From Dehalococcoidia bacterium (lineage in GTDB: Bacteria > Chloroflexota > Dehalococcoidia > DSTF01 > JACRBR01): a stretch of DNA of 64,000 bases. The stretch lies in NCBI GenBank assembly GCA_040902535.1, contig JBBDXD010000001.1:62001-126000 (forward strand). Reading direction: 5' to 3'. A program made the translations under genes and the position numbers. How positions within the stretch are numbered: position 1 is the first letter of the stretch; each line of letters starts with the position of its first letter. Shown here in pieces: positions 53,711 through 62,278 of the stretch. Under the pieces are notes generated by a model, which was given only the letters and a program-made list of their open reading frames with translations, was not told the origin of the DNA and ran no database searches.

Positions 53711-53714
53711 GGTG

Positions 53715-55187
53715 ATGGAGGTGCGAGTGCTTGACGACCATGGTGCAGCGGAAGATAGCTCCGCTGAGCGATCGTCGCGGGTGCTCGCCCCTCGTCCGAT
53801 TGACCTGCCGAGCGGTGGCCTCGTGCGCCGCGTCCGACGCCTCACACGGATCGCCGCGCTCGCAGCCAGACACATGCCGCCCGTAGCCGCCCGCAAGCTT
53901 TTGCGGCGGCCGGGCGGCGCGGCGACAGCAGGTCGACGGATCTTCGACGGTCTAGGGGCTACCTACATCAAGTTCGGGCAGTTCATCGCGTCGGCTCCTG
54001 GCATCGTCGGCGATGAGGTGGCGGAGGAGTTCCGGGGTTGCCTCGATGCTGGGCCCGCGGTGCCATTTCGACACGTGCGCGCGCTCGTCGAGTCGGAGAT
54101 GGGGTGCCCACTCGGTGACGTGTTCACTCATTTCGAGGAGACGCCACTGGCGGCCGCCTCCATCGCGGTCGTCCACCGTGCGACGTTGCTAGACGGCACC
54201 CCCGTCGCCGTGAAGGTGCTGCGGCCGGGCATCGAGCGCGCGGTTGCGACGGACCTCGCGATGATGGAGGCATGGGTGCGGTTCCTCGCGGCGCGAGGCA
54301 TCGACCAGGCCTACAACATGGTGGGACTGGTAGTGGGTCTTAAGGCGCAAATCGCCGAGGAGTTGGACCTGGGCAACGAGGCACGCACGATGGACGCCTT
54401 CCGCGCGCTTTTCGCGGAGTTCGAGATGTCGCTCCTCGTCGTGCCGCAGGTCTATCACGCGCACTCCTCGCGGCGCGTCTTGACGATGGAACTCCTGGAT
54501 GGAAAGCCGCTGGATGATCTGGGGCATGCACGGGCGCGCGGCGTAGACCCGGCGCCGCTGGTCCGCGAACTCCTGTCTGCCTGGGTCGTTTCGAGCCTTC
54601 GCGCCGGCGCGTTCCACGCGGATATCCACGCCGGCAATCTGCTGCTGCTCACCGATGGCCGGCTCGGCATGATCGACTGGGGGATCATCTCGCGGCTCGA
54701 CGACGAGTCGCTGCTCATGTTCCGCGGCATATGCGAGGCGGCTGCGGGCCGTGAGGAAGCGTGGGATGACCTGACGGTGTTCATGATCCGCGCGAACGGT
54801 CCGAGCTTCTACGCGTTGGGGCTGAACGACGAGCAGATCCGTCGCTTCACGCGGGCCAACATGGAGCCAGTGCTCGTGTTGCCGTTGCGCGAGGTCAGCA
54901 TGTCTTCGCTGCTCCTGACGGGTGACGACGTCGTGCGCCTCGCGACCGGTGAAGCGCCGACCCGGCGCTCCATCCGCCAAAAGCTGGCGGGAATGAGGGC
55001 GGCCGGACGTTCGTACCGCAGCGCCGTGCAGTCCGGCGCGTTCGAGACGCCGATGATGCGCATGGGGTTTCTGTCCATCAAGCAACTCGTCTACCTCGAA
55101 CGCTACGGACGCATGTACATCCCGGACGAGACGCTCCTGGGAGACCGCGATTTCCTGCGGCGCGCGCTCGCCGAAAGCAAGACTTGA
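53715..55187 (+). CDS. UbiB/ABC1 (AarF/ADCK) family atypical kinase
   Basis: 490 residues from the ATG at 53715. The family-specific KxGQ motif is LGATYIKFGQFIASAPGI, the Ala-rich nucleotide loop is ETPLAAASIAVVHRA, the Lys is in PVAVKVLRPG, the catalytic loop is FHADIHAGNLLLL and the metal Asp is in MIDWGIISR. The Ala-loop normally reads S-I-A-Q-V-H; here Gln is Val. The C-terminal helical part has no clear membrane pair. Members support quinone or lipid biosynthesis. The UbiE/UbiA pair lies 5 kb downstream. Confidence 0.9.
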   Translation: MEVRVLDDHGAAEDSSAERSSRVLAPRPIDLPSGGLVRRVRRLTRIAALAARHMPPVAARKLLRRPGGAATAGRRIFDGLGATYIKFGQFIASAPGIVGDEVAEEFRGCLDAGPAVPFRHVRALVESEMGCPLGDVFTHFEETPLAAASIAVVHRATLLDGTPVAVKVLRPGIERAVATDLAMMEAWVRFLAARGIDQAYNMVGLVVGLKAQIAEELDLGNEARTMDAFRALFAEFEMSLLVVPQVYHAHSSRRVLTMELLDGKPLDDLGHARARGVDPAPLVRELLSAWVVSSLRAGAFHADIHAGNLLLLTDGRLGMIDWGIISRLDDESLLMFRGICEAAAGREEAWDDLTVFMIRANGPSFYALGLNDEQIRRFTRANMEPVLVLPLREVSMSSLLLTGDDVVRLATGEAPTRRSIRQKLAGMRAAGRSYRSAVQSGAFETPMMRMGFLSIKQLVYLERYGRMYIPDETLLGDRDFLRRALAESKT

Positions 55188-55221
55188 CGTCAGCGAGGGC
55201 GGGGCGCGCAGAGAACAGGTG

Positions 55222-55227
55222 TATAGT
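55222..55227 (+). promoter_or_regulatory. -10 box of a possibly leaderless message
   Basis: TATAGT nine bases before the ATG at 55237, with no Shine-Dalgarno between. A start about seven bases after the box would put the 5' end at the ATG. No -35 at normal distance. Confidence 0.45.
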
Positions 55228-55236
55228 CTGCCTACC

Positions 55237-56571
55237 ATGAGCATCAACGTCCTCTGGCGGCACAAGCCTCTGACTGCGGTCGTGGTGGTGGTCGCGTCGG
55301 CGGCGCTGATTGAAGCGTTCTTGATCCCTGGCGCACTCCCGTTCGCCATCATCCTCACCGTGGCCTACGTGCTGATCCGGCTCGTCGCGACCCGCCTCTC
55401 CCGCGTCATCGCGCGGGTCCAGCTCAGCATCCGCTGGAAGATCGTCGCGGCGCTGAGCCTCATGGCGCTGCTGTTCGTAGCGGGCGCTGTGATCAACTTC
55501 GAGGCGATGGACTACATGCACGTCGAACTGCATGCGATCCTCGACCTCCAGCAAGAAGATCCGCAGCGTCTCACGGCCGCCGTTGAAGACCTGGAGCAGA
55601 CGCAGCACGGATTCCTCTTCTCCTCCGCTCCGATGCTTGCCATCATCGGCGCCCTGGTCACGATCACCCTCGGCGCGGCAATCGCCATCTCCGTGATCGA
55701 GCCGTTGGAGAAGATGAAGCAGGCGATGCGGCGGATCGCGACCGGCGACTTCTCACAGCCCGTCGAGGTCAAGAGCCGTGACGAACTTGGCGAGCTTTCC
55801 GACCACATCAACCGCATGGCTGACGACTTGGCGCGCTTGCAGGCAGCAACGCTCGCCGAGGAGCGGTCGCGGGCGCTAAGGGATCAGATCATCCGGGTGA
55901 CGGCAGCGCAGGAAGATGAGCGACGGCGCATATCTCGCGAGTTACACGACGGTCTCGGGCCCTCACTGGCGGTCACCGTCAACCGATTGCGTGCTTGCCA
56001 ACCGCTGGTACGCAGCGATCCCCAGGCCGCAGAAGTTGAACTGGAAGACCTGAGCAAGACGGTGAGAGGACACATCCAGGATATTCGCCAACTGATCAAC
56101 GGGCTCAGGCCGCTCACCATTGACCAACTGGGGCTCGTCGGCGCGACGCGGCAGCATCTCGAGCAATTCGCCAGTGAGACAGGTATCGAAGTGCTGTCGC
56201 TCCTGTCACCCGTGTCGCTTGATCCGTACGCCGAGGTGACGATCTTTCGTGTCCTCCAGGAGTCTCTAATCAACGTACAGCGACACGCAGGCGCCGATCA
56301 CGTTGAAGTGCATCTGCGACAAACCGTTGACGGCGTCGAGCTCACGGTGCGGGACAATGGAAGCGGGTTCGACCAACGCCGCCACGGCACGCGAACTGAT
56401 GCGGGCGTCGGCATCCTAGGGATGCGCGAGCGGGCCGAGATCACCGGCGGGCGTCTATGGATACGAAGCAGCCCGGGGAACGGCTGCGAGGTGAGGCTGA
56501 CCGTGCCGAGCCGCCAGGCTGAAAAGAGAACGGAGGCGGCACTTGGAAGCCATCCGAGTCCTGTTAGCTGA
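55237..56571 (+). CDS. NarX-type sensor histidine kinase with HAMP domain
   Basis: 444 residues from the ATG at 55237; a GTG six codons upstream overlaps the -10 box. Transmembrane segments: a hydrophobic pair at 12-50, one at 71-90 and one at 135-155. HAMP follows (VIEPLEKMKQAMRRIATGDF). The HisKA_3 dimerisation helix has RRRISRELHDGLGPSLAVTV with the phosphorylated His at ~237. The ATPase domain is LQESLINVQRHAGADHVEVH, VRDNGSGFDQ, GVGILGMRERAEITGGRLWI. The ~45-residue extracytoplasmic loop is short. It overlaps the response regulator by 29 bases, so they act together. Confidence 0.92.
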   Translation: MSINVLWRHKPLTAVVVVVASAALIEAFLIPGALPFAIILTVAYVLIRLVATRLSRVIARVQLSIRWKIVAALSLMALLFVAGAVINFEAMDYMHVELHAILDLQQEDPQRLTAAVEDLEQTQHGFLFSSAPMLAIIGALVTITLGAAIAISVIEPLEKMKQAMRRIATGDFSQPVEVKSRDELGELSDHINRMADDLARLQAATLAEERSRALRDQIIRVTAAQEDERRRISRELHDGLGPSLAVTVNRLRACQPLVRSDPQAAEVELEDLSKTVRGHIQDIRQLINGLRPLTIDQLGLVGATRQHLEQFASETGIEVLSLLSPVSLDPYAEVTIFRVLQESLINVQRHAGADHVEVHLRQTVDGVELTVRDNGSGFDQRRHGTRTDAGVGILGMRERAEITGGRLWIRSSPGNGCEVRLTVPSRQAEKRTEAALGSHPSPVS

Positions 56572-57226
56572 CGACCACACGCTCTTTCGCAGGGGCATCG
56601 CCACGATGCTCAGCCAGATGCCTGGCATCGAAGTCATCGGAGAGGCGGCCAATGGAAGCGACGTGGTCACGCTGGCGAACGAGCTTGTGCCTGACGTGAT
56701 CCTGATGGACATCAAGATGCCCGAGCAGAGCGGGATCGAAGCGACACGCGCGATCCTCAAGGAGAACCCGCACATCGGCATCATCCTCGTGACAATGTTC
56801 GATGACCCGGAGTCGGTCTTCGACGGCATGCGCGCCGGCACGCGTGGCTACGTGCTGAAGGAAGCGGAGCCAGAAGAGCTGCGCCGTGCGGTTGAGGCCG
56901 CCCACCGCGGTGAGGTGATGCTGTGCCCGGTGATTGCGAGGAGGGTGCTCGATCACTTCGCGGGCGAATCGCAGCAGGCGCTGCGCCCTCTTCCCTACGA
57001 GCAACTCAGTCAGCGGGAACTTCAAGTGCTACAGCTCGCCGCAGATGGACTCACCAATCGCGACATCGCGCAGCGGCTCGTTATCAGTGAGAAGACCGCC
57101 AAGAACCACATCGCCAACATCTTCTCGAAGCTCAACGTCAACGATCGGACGCAAGCCGTGATCCAGGCGTTGCGGATGGGCCTCGTGACGATGTCGCCGG
57201 CGGAACCGCGGCAGGGCCGCGACTGA
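56543..57226 (+). CDS. NarL/FixJ-type response regulator
   Basis: 227 residues from a TTG at 56543, with CGGAGGCGG upstream, inside the kinase gene. The receiver domain shows IRVLLADDHTLFRRG, the phosphorylated Asp56 in VILMDIKMPEQSG, Thr in ILVTMFDD and Lys in YVLKEAEPEEL. The LuxR-type helix-turn-helix has LSQRELQVLQLAADGLTNRD and SEKTAKNHIANIFSKLNVND. Partner of the preceding kinase. Targets unknown; the sodC/UbiB genes just upstream are candidates by position only. Confidence 0.94.
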   Translation: MEAIRVLLADDHTLFRRGIATMLSQMPGIEVIGEAANGSDVVTLANELVPDVILMDIKMPEQSGIEATRAILKENPHIGIILVTMFDDPESVFDGMRAGTRGYVLKEAEPEELRRAVEAAHRGEVMLCPVIARRVLDHFAGESQQALRPLPYEQLSQRELQVLQLAADGLTNRDIAQRLVISEKTAKNHIANIFSKLNVNDRTQAVIQALRMGLVTMSPAEPRQGRD

Positions 57227-57296
57227 CGCCCTATTGCGTCATAGCGCTCCACTCGACGCTCCCATTAAAGTTGCTCCTAGCCAGCGGCGGGAGCAC

Positions 57297-57690
57297 TCAG
57301 CAGTCGTCAGCCATGCCGCGAACGGCACACCCAATGAACTCGACTAGGCGTATTCCACCCGGAGGAAGCGGGCCACCGCCGCAACCGGGACCAGATCGGA
57401 ACGCCCCGTCGATGAAACAGCCGTCCCAAATGTCCCCGTGAGTCTCCACCGCAAGGCTCAAATGATCGGTACTCCACGACGCATCAGAGTGAAAGTCATC
57501 GATCAGCGGAAAGCTCGTGCAACGATTCGCTGGCAGGGGTTGACATCCGGGATTCGCATCTACTGTGAAGAGGGCCGCCTCAGGATCGAACGAATCGACG
57601 ATTCGTTCGATTACCAGGCTCCCCGACTTCAGATCGAAAGCTGAATCGAGACGAAGATCGTTGTTCGCACACCCTGCCGAAGACCGACGT
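57297..57690 (-). pseudogene. Remnant C-terminal coding stretch running into the ligase gene
   Basis: A frame different from the ligase is open and protein-like from about 57690 to TGA at 57297-57299: NNDLRLDSAFDLKSGSLVIE, IVDSFDPEAALFTVDANPGC, DASWSTDHLSLAVETHGDIW, GPGCGGGPLPPGGIRLVEFI. It has no start codon of its own and four to six Cys, like an exported protein. It may be the end of another gene joined to the truncated ligase by a deletion. The plus-strand ORF 57438-57644 lies opposite and is less convincing. Confidence 0.35.
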
Positions 57691-58975
57691 AAAGCTCGTC
57701 GTCCATCAAGAAGCCAACATCTCCTGTGCGAAGCGTTTTCTCAACCACTTGTTCATCCAGGTAGCCGCTAAAAACGCTCGGTGATGTGACGACGATTTCG
57801 CCCAGCTCACCGCATTCGACGGAGACTCCGGTTTCGTCAACTATCTGGATCGAAACGCCCGGCAATGGCCGGCCACATGAAGTCACGTATCTCGATGACG
57901 ACTCTGGATCTTCTAGCTCATCAAACGCACTCGAGGAGATCGACTCAAGCGCCTCTCCTTCATCGCCATCGAGCCGTAGAACTGCGACCTTAACACGCTC
58001 AGGCAACGGCGTCGCCGACACCGCGAGCGTTGTCTCTGCCATGCCATAGCCCACAAGAAACGCCTCACGCTTGAAGCCGAAGTCTTCCAAGCGCCGCGTG
58101 GCGCTCCGCAAGAGATATGGGTCGACGGGTTCACTGCCACAGATTGCAACCCTCCATCTTGAGAGATCGAGCCTTTCGCTTCTTTGGAGGCGCCGGAGCA
58201 GGAGCTCATACCCGATCGGAGGGGATCCGCTTATGGTGCCGCCGGCGTTTACCATCGCCTCGATCCACTCGTTCGGCGATCGCACAAACTCTCGCGGACT
58301 GGTGATCATCGTGCTGATCTGAAACACGATCGGCGTAATCCATGCGCCGACTAGACCCAAGTCGTGATGAGTCGGAAGCCAGGACGCGACGCAATCATCA
58401 TCGCCCAATTCAAGGGTCGCTCGGATCATTCCCGTCTGCGCGATCAGGCTTCTCGTCGTGATAACCGCCGCCTTGGGTGTCCCGGTCGAGCCCGAGGTGT
58501 ATTGCAATAGCGCGATCGTTGGTAGGGCGCCGGAGACCAATTGATGGCTGCGCGGAAGACGATCCGGATAGCAGAAGACACCGCCGTTAACATGCTCGAG
58601 TAACGGAAGTGTTTCGCGTTCACAGATAGTGAGACTCGCGGCCGCGTGTTCAAGTAGTGGCCGCACATATTGCTGGTACGAGCTGCGTTGCTGAAAAGCG
58701 CTCGGCGCGGCGATAGGAACTGCCGTGCAACCGAGATACCAGGTGGAAAAGAGGGCGATCGCGAAGGAATAGGGATCGCCCAGCACCAAGCCAACTCGGG
58801 AGCCTGGCGGTGCTTGGGCCCTGAGCAAGGACGCCAAAGCCAGCACGTCCCGGGCCATGTCTTCGTATCGTCGTTTATGGCGGGAGCGACCGGCGACGGA
58901 CGTGATGCCCCGCTCGGTACTAGGACTTTCGATCCAACTTAGGAGCCGAGAATCGTGGCGGCTGTCGTTCGGCAT
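57629..58975 (-). CDS. Fatty acyl-AMP ligase-like protein, C-terminal domain missing
   Basis: 448 residues. ANL superfamily: A3 is LQYTSGSTGTPKAAVITTRS (Ala for Gly after Lys), LPTHHDLGLVGAWITPIV is typical of FAAL/olefin-type ligases, A5 is FLVGYGMAETTLAV, A7 TLRTGDVGFLMDDELYVG. After that, where TGRxKD and the mobile C-terminal domain with its catalytic Lys should follow, the frame runs only 18 more residues (LRQGVRTTIFVSIQLSI). So about 120-150 residues are absent. It could still make acyl adenylate slowly or be a decaying gene. Downstream of the ACP gene in the same direction, as expected for acyl loading onto an ACP. Confidence 0.8.
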   Translation of the reverse strand: MPNDSRHDSRLLSWIESPSTERGITSVAGRSRHKRRYEDMARDVLALASLLRAQAPPGSRVGLVLGDPYSFAIALFSTWYLGCTAVPIAAPSAFQQRSSYQQYVRPLLEHAAASLTICERETLPLLEHVNGGVFCYPDRLPRSHQLVSGALPTIALLQYTSGSTGTPKAAVITTRSLIAQTGMIRATLELGDDDCVASWLPTHHDLGLVGAWITPIVFQISTMITSPREFVRSPNEWIEAMVNAGGTISGSPPIGYELLLRRLQRSERLDLSRWRVAICGSEPVDPYLLRSATRRLEDFGFKREAFLVGYGMAETTLAVSATPLPERVKVAVLRLDGDEGEALESISSSAFDELEDPESSSRYVTSCGRPLPGVSIQIVDETGVSVECGELGEIVVTSPSVFSGYLDEQVVEKTLRTGDVGFLMDDELYVGLRQGVRTTIFVSIQLSI

Positions 58976-59077
58976 AGGGTTGCTCGTCCTCGGTACACCG
59001 ATGAGCGTTACACGCGCGCCACCGAGTGCTTGTCGCTGCGTGCCATACTCACGGCGTTCGATTGCTGGGCTGGCTAC

Positions 59078-59371
59078 TTAGCGGCTGACCCCGGGAATGT
59101 TGACATTCATATCCACCAAGTTGCACAGATCTCTCACGGTCCTCACGAGAGAAGTATCGATGTCTGTCGGCAGGTCGCGTTCAAATCGCTCCTCCAATGA
59201 CATGGTGAGATCGAGTGCCTCAAGCGAGTCTAAATCTAAGGCGATTGCGCCTGATCCTTCCGCCCCGAGGAGCAACATGTCGGGGCGGATCGAGGTGGCC
59301 TTTACTCGTCCGTTTGTTGCAAACTCAATTGCTTCGCCTACTCCCGTCTCAATATCAACTCGCGTAAACAC
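59078..59371 (-). CDS. Acyl carrier protein
   Basis: 97 residues, GTG start after AGGAGG and four bases. The phosphopantetheine site is DLDSLEALDLTMSLEERF, with Ser at the D-S-L. A short N-terminal part with GVGEAIEFATNGRVKATSIR is as expected for a four-helix ACP. Not part of a fatty-acid synthase cluster. With the neighbouring acyl-AMP ligase it suggests a specialised acyl-loading step. Confidence 0.85.
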   Translation of the reverse strand: MFTRVDIETGVGEAIEFATNGRVKATSIRPDMLLLGAEGSGAIALDLDSLEALDLTMSLEERFERDLPTDIDTSLVRTVRDLCNLVDMNVNIPGVSR

Positions 59372-59395
59372 AACACCTCCTGAGCATCCGGAACG

Positions 59396-59854
59396 TCACG
59401 CTTTGGCCGCGTGGTGCCAAGCCGGCGGCCGAATGCAGTAGATTCGGCTGGGAACCAAGCGGACCGTCACCATTTCTTCCGCTTCGCCAGGCTCAATCGT
59501 AGCCTTCCCGTATACGACTACCACCTCCCAAGGACCCGACCACGAGATCAGGGCGGCTTGTGAATTCGAGCGCAGGTCGGATATGCGAACGGCGTTCGCA
59601 AACGTACTCATGGTGAAAGTGCCGTCGACCAGCTCGGGTTCTATCGGCACTACGTGTGGCTTCCCCCGCGACGAGACAGTGCAGAAACCGGCGACGGGGT
59701 GTTGCTGCCAAAAGGCTTCGAGTTCATGAACCGACATCACCCATTCGTCGTCTACAAAGTTCACTTTCATTACCGGCCCGGCCCCCGCTGTCGCCCGATC
59801 TATGGCCGACTTCAGGAGATCCCGTGTGCTTGGGGAATCTGACTGTTCGGTCAT
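59396..59854 (-). CDS. Pyridoxamine 5'-phosphate oxidase-like flavin-binding protein
   Basis: 152 residues. The split barrel shows HPVAGFCTVSSRGKPHVVPI, GTFTMSTFANAVRISDLRSN and AALISWSGPWEVVVVYGKAT. Residues 1-35 form an extra helix. An FMN- or F420-dependent reductase is likely; the substrate is unknown. The ATG overlaps the stop of the preceding small gene (ATGA), and the ACP gene follows 24 bases later. Different subfamily from 34570-35013. Confidence 0.82.
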   Translation of the reverse strand: MTEQSDSPSTRDLLKSAIDRATAGAGPVMKVNFVDDEWVMSVHELEAFWQQHPVAGFCTVSSRGKPHVVPIEPELVDGTFTMSTFANAVRISDLRSNSQAALISWSGPWEVVVVYGKATIEPGEAEEMVTVRLVPSRIYCIRPPAWHHAAKA

Positions 59855-60090
59855 GGCGAGCTCTCCTCGAGTCCCCAGATTCCCAACGTCGCACTCTCCA
59901 CGAATCCGCGATGCCCGAGAAATAGCCGCATGCGCTCGTTACCTATGTCCGACAATGCCCACGCAAGATTGAGCCGTCCTTCGTTCAGTGGGCATACGTC
60001 CACATTCAGAGGATTAGATTCGAAATTGAAGATCAAGACGCCGAGTCTTTTCAACGTCTTAAGCAAAGGGCTGACGAAGTCCTGCAGCAC
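59851..60090 (-). CDS. Small protein of unknown function
   Basis: 79 residues, GTG start: LQDFVSPLLKTLKRLGVLIF, NPLNVDVCPLNEGRLNLAWA, LSDIGNERMRLFLGHRGFVE. I do not recognise it. It overlaps the PNPOx-like gene by four bases, which supports it being real and cotranslated. First gene of the acyl-loading set. Confidence 0.6.
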   Translation of the reverse strand: MLQDFVSPLLKTLKRLGVLIFNFESNPLNVDVCPLNEGRLNLAWALSDIGNERMRLFLGHRGFVESATLGIWGLEESSP

Positions 60091-60124
60091 ATGCTAGCAC
60101 TGACGGTTCAATCGGCGTAACGCG

Positions 60125-60140
60125 ACTATCGTTTGATAGT
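60125..60140. promoter_or_regulatory. Hairpin/operator candidate between divergent operons
   Basis: ACTATC-GTTT-GATAGT, 6-bp arms and a 4-base loop. With a 2-base bulge the arms extend to GCGACTATC/GATAGTGTCGC. It lies 35 bases before the start of the minus operon and 117 bases before the plus one. Confidence 0.4.
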
Positions 60141-60256
60141 GTCGCCCGGCGATGTCCTCGCTGATCGCGTGGAAGTCGCCTCGCAAGGGTGTCCCCTCAC
60201 GATGCGGCTCATAGAGGCCTTCGCGCTTCCGCGGTACCCTCTCCTTGGAGGTTGGC

Positions 60257-61015
60257 ATGATGCCCACGCGACCGACTGCGACCGCAGGCGATATTAGGCG
60301 CGCGATGGAGCCGGCCGTCCACGCGGCCGCGGTACCACTCACACTCTTTTCAGCGATCGCGAGGAGCTACGACGGTCCCGCCCAAGCATTGAGCCTTCTC
60401 CAGTACCGCCGCTGGCACCGACAGGTGCAATCCGAGATTGGCGTGGAACCGCCGGCTCGAATTCTGGACATGGCGACCGGGACCGGCGCCATCGCGTTAC
60501 GTCTCGGTCGCCAGTCAGGAATGCAGGTGGTGGGCGCCGATGTCACAAGGGAGATGCTCTCATCGGCGTGTGAGCGCGCGCTCAGTCAAGGCGTCAGGCT
60601 CGATCTCTTGGAGTGCACCGCCGAGATGATCCCCTTCAGAGATGGCGTGTTCGACGCCGTGGTGTTCAGTTATCTCCTGCGCTACGTGTCGGACGTCGCC
60701 TGGACGGTCCGCCAGCTCGCTGACCTTGTCCGGCCCGGGGGGAGACTCGTCTCTCTTGAGTTCGCCGTTCCAAGCGGCATACCGTATCCGCTGTGGCGTT
60801 TGTACACCGACCTTTTCCTTCCTGTCGCGGGTGCGGCCTTCGCGGCAAACTGGCGACGCGTCGGCTCGTTTCTTGGGCCGAGCATCCGGGACTTCTACCG
60901 ACGATGGCCCGAGGATCGGCTCGTGGATCTCTGGTACGAGTGCGGTCTGCGCGACGTGCGTGTGCGACATCTCTCGCTCGGTGGAGCAATGGTGATGTCC
61001 GGCACGAGGGCGTGA
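60257..61015 (+). CDS. UbiE/MenG-like class I methyltransferase
   Basis: 252 residues from the ATG at 60257, five bases after GGAGG. Motif I is ILDMATGTGAIALRLGRQSG, then VVGADVTREMLSSACERA, IPFRDGVFDAVVFSYLLRYV and ADLVRPGGRLVSLEFAVPSG. The last block and GPSIRDFYRRW resemble quinone C-methyltransferases (UbiE/COQ5). GTGA overlap with a UbiA-like prenyltransferase gene, so the pair probably works on a prenylated ring compound. Confidence 0.87.
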   Translation: MMPTRPTATAGDIRRAMEPAVHAAAVPLTLFSAIARSYDGPAQALSLLQYRRWHRQVQSEIGVEPPARILDMATGTGAIALRLGRQSGMQVVGADVTREMLSSACERALSQGVRLDLLECTAEMIPFRDGVFDAVVFSYLLRYVSDVAWTVRQLADLVRPGGRLVSLEFAVPSGIPYPLWRLYTDLFLPVAGAAFAANWRRVGSFLGPSIRDFYRRWPEDRLVDLWYECGLRDVRVRHLSLGGAMVMSGTRA

Positions 61016-61779
61016 CGAGGCCGTCGCGGCTCGGCCTGCGCGATCCGACCGCTGCGTCGGCGTCTCCGCCTGCTTTTTACGCGCTGCGCCCCGGCGCATG
61101 GCGCGATTACGTCACGTTGCTCCACCCGCCCTACACCATCTGGCACCTAAGTTACGTGGTCATGGGTGCCGCGCTGGCCCCCACGGTTCATTACGATCGC
61201 CTCAGCGCCAGCTTGCTCGCTTTCTTCCTGGCACTTGGCCTCGGCGCCCACGCGCTCGACGAACTCAATGGACGCCCCCTGCAGACGCACATCCCGGACC
61301 GCGTGTTACGTGGCATCGCCATCGGAGGGATCGCCGGCGCCGCAGGGCTGGGAGGCCTCGGGGTGGCGCTCGTCTCTCCGTGGTTGCTCGCCTTCGTGGC
61401 GTTTGGCGCCTTCATTGCTCCTGCCTACAACCTGGAATGGTTCCACGGTCGCCTGCACTCGGATCTGTGGTTTGCGGCCGCCTGGGGTGCCTTCCCGTTC
61501 CTCACGAGCTACTGGGTGAACGCCGAGCATCTCGGTCCAGCGGCTGGCGTCGGTGCGGTTGCGGTGTTGCTCGTTAGCCTGGTGCAACGCGTGCTGAGCA
61601 AGCGCGTGCGTGAAATCCGCCGGCGAGCACGCGTGATCGTGGGACACGTAACCGATGTGAGCGGAGAGACGCACGTGATCGATCGCGCATGGGTTATCGC
61701 CACCGACGAATCGGCTCTGATGCTGCTCTCTGTAGCGCTTGCATTACTGAGCATCGCGATGTTGGTGGCCCGGATGTGA
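61012..61779 (+). CDS. UbiA-like prenyltransferase family membrane protein
   Basis: 255 residues from a GTG overlapping the methyltransferase stop. About seven to eight hydrophobic segments. The acidic substrate-binding box is AHALDELNGRPLQTHIPDRV, a shortened version of the NDxxDxxxD motif of UbiA enzymes. A second acidic site is less clear (FIAPAYNLEW, FHGRLHSDLWFAAAWGAFPF). An internal helical part RVLSKRVREIRRRARVIVGH precedes the last membrane segments. Together with the UbiE-like gene it suggests tailoring of a quinone or related lipid. Confidence 0.7.
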   Translation: MTRPSRLGLRDPTAASASPPAFYALRPGAWRDYVTLLHPPYTIWHLSYVVMGAALAPTVHYDRLSASLLAFFLALGLGAHALDELNGRPLQTHIPDRVLRGIAIGGIAGAAGLGGLGVALVSPWLLAFVAFGAFIAPAYNLEWFHGRLHSDLWFAAAWGAFPFLTSYWVNAEHLGPAAGVGAVAVLLVSLVQRVLSKRVREIRRRARVIVGHVTDVSGETHVIDRAWVIATDESALMLLSVALALLSIAMLVARM

Positions 61780-61906
61780 GCGCTGATCCCGAGGCCGGTT
61801 CGGGGTCGGATTGGGTGCTCGCACGACACGATCGTCCCGTAGCGATCGCCCCGGCAAGTGACCTCCTCCCCTTCGAGATTGCAGGCAGGGCGTGGATCAA
61901 TGATGC

Positions 61907-62278
61907 ATGACCGTGTTCCCCTACCGCGACCGCGGCTACGTCCGCCCCATCAGCGATCGCACGCGTGAGACGATGTTCGAGATCACGACGCTCGACGGCT
62001 CGATGATTGTATGGGGCGCGCACTACCGACCTGACGAATTCTGCGCGCCGTTGGCCGACGACGGCGCAACGGTGGCCGTCCTGGGGCGCTGCTCGACCGC
62101 CTCTGGCCTCTCGCTCGACGTTTACGACGGGCTGAGGACCGATGCCGGTTTTCCGCGTCGAGTTGGGAAGCTGGCGCAACTACGATCCGTCCTGGAAGCG
62201 CGACCGGACATGGGGATCTCCACACTTCCCCCGATCTCCGATCGCTCCGGCGTGAAAGAGGATTCTCCTGCTTGTTGA
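61907..62278 (+). CDS. Hypothetical protein
   Basis: 123 residues, ATG at 61907 without clear Shine-Dalgarno: TVFPYRDRGYVRPISDRTRE, SMIVWGAHYRPDEFCAPLAD, STASGLSLDVYDGLRTDAGF. No family recognised and no membrane segment. Its end overlaps the promoter of the next gene by four bases. Confidence 0.45.
   Translation: MTVFPYRDRGYVRPISDRTRETMFEITTLDGSMIVWGAHYRPDEFCAPLADDGATVAVLGRCSTASGLSLDVYDGLRTDAGFPRRVGKLAQLRSVLEARPDMGISTLPPISDRSGVKEDSPAC

Noticed and set aside
57438-57644. 68-codon plus-strand ORF rich in Arg/Ile
   Set aside because: The opposite minus-strand frame is longer and more protein-like; no Shine-Dalgarno supports the GTG start.
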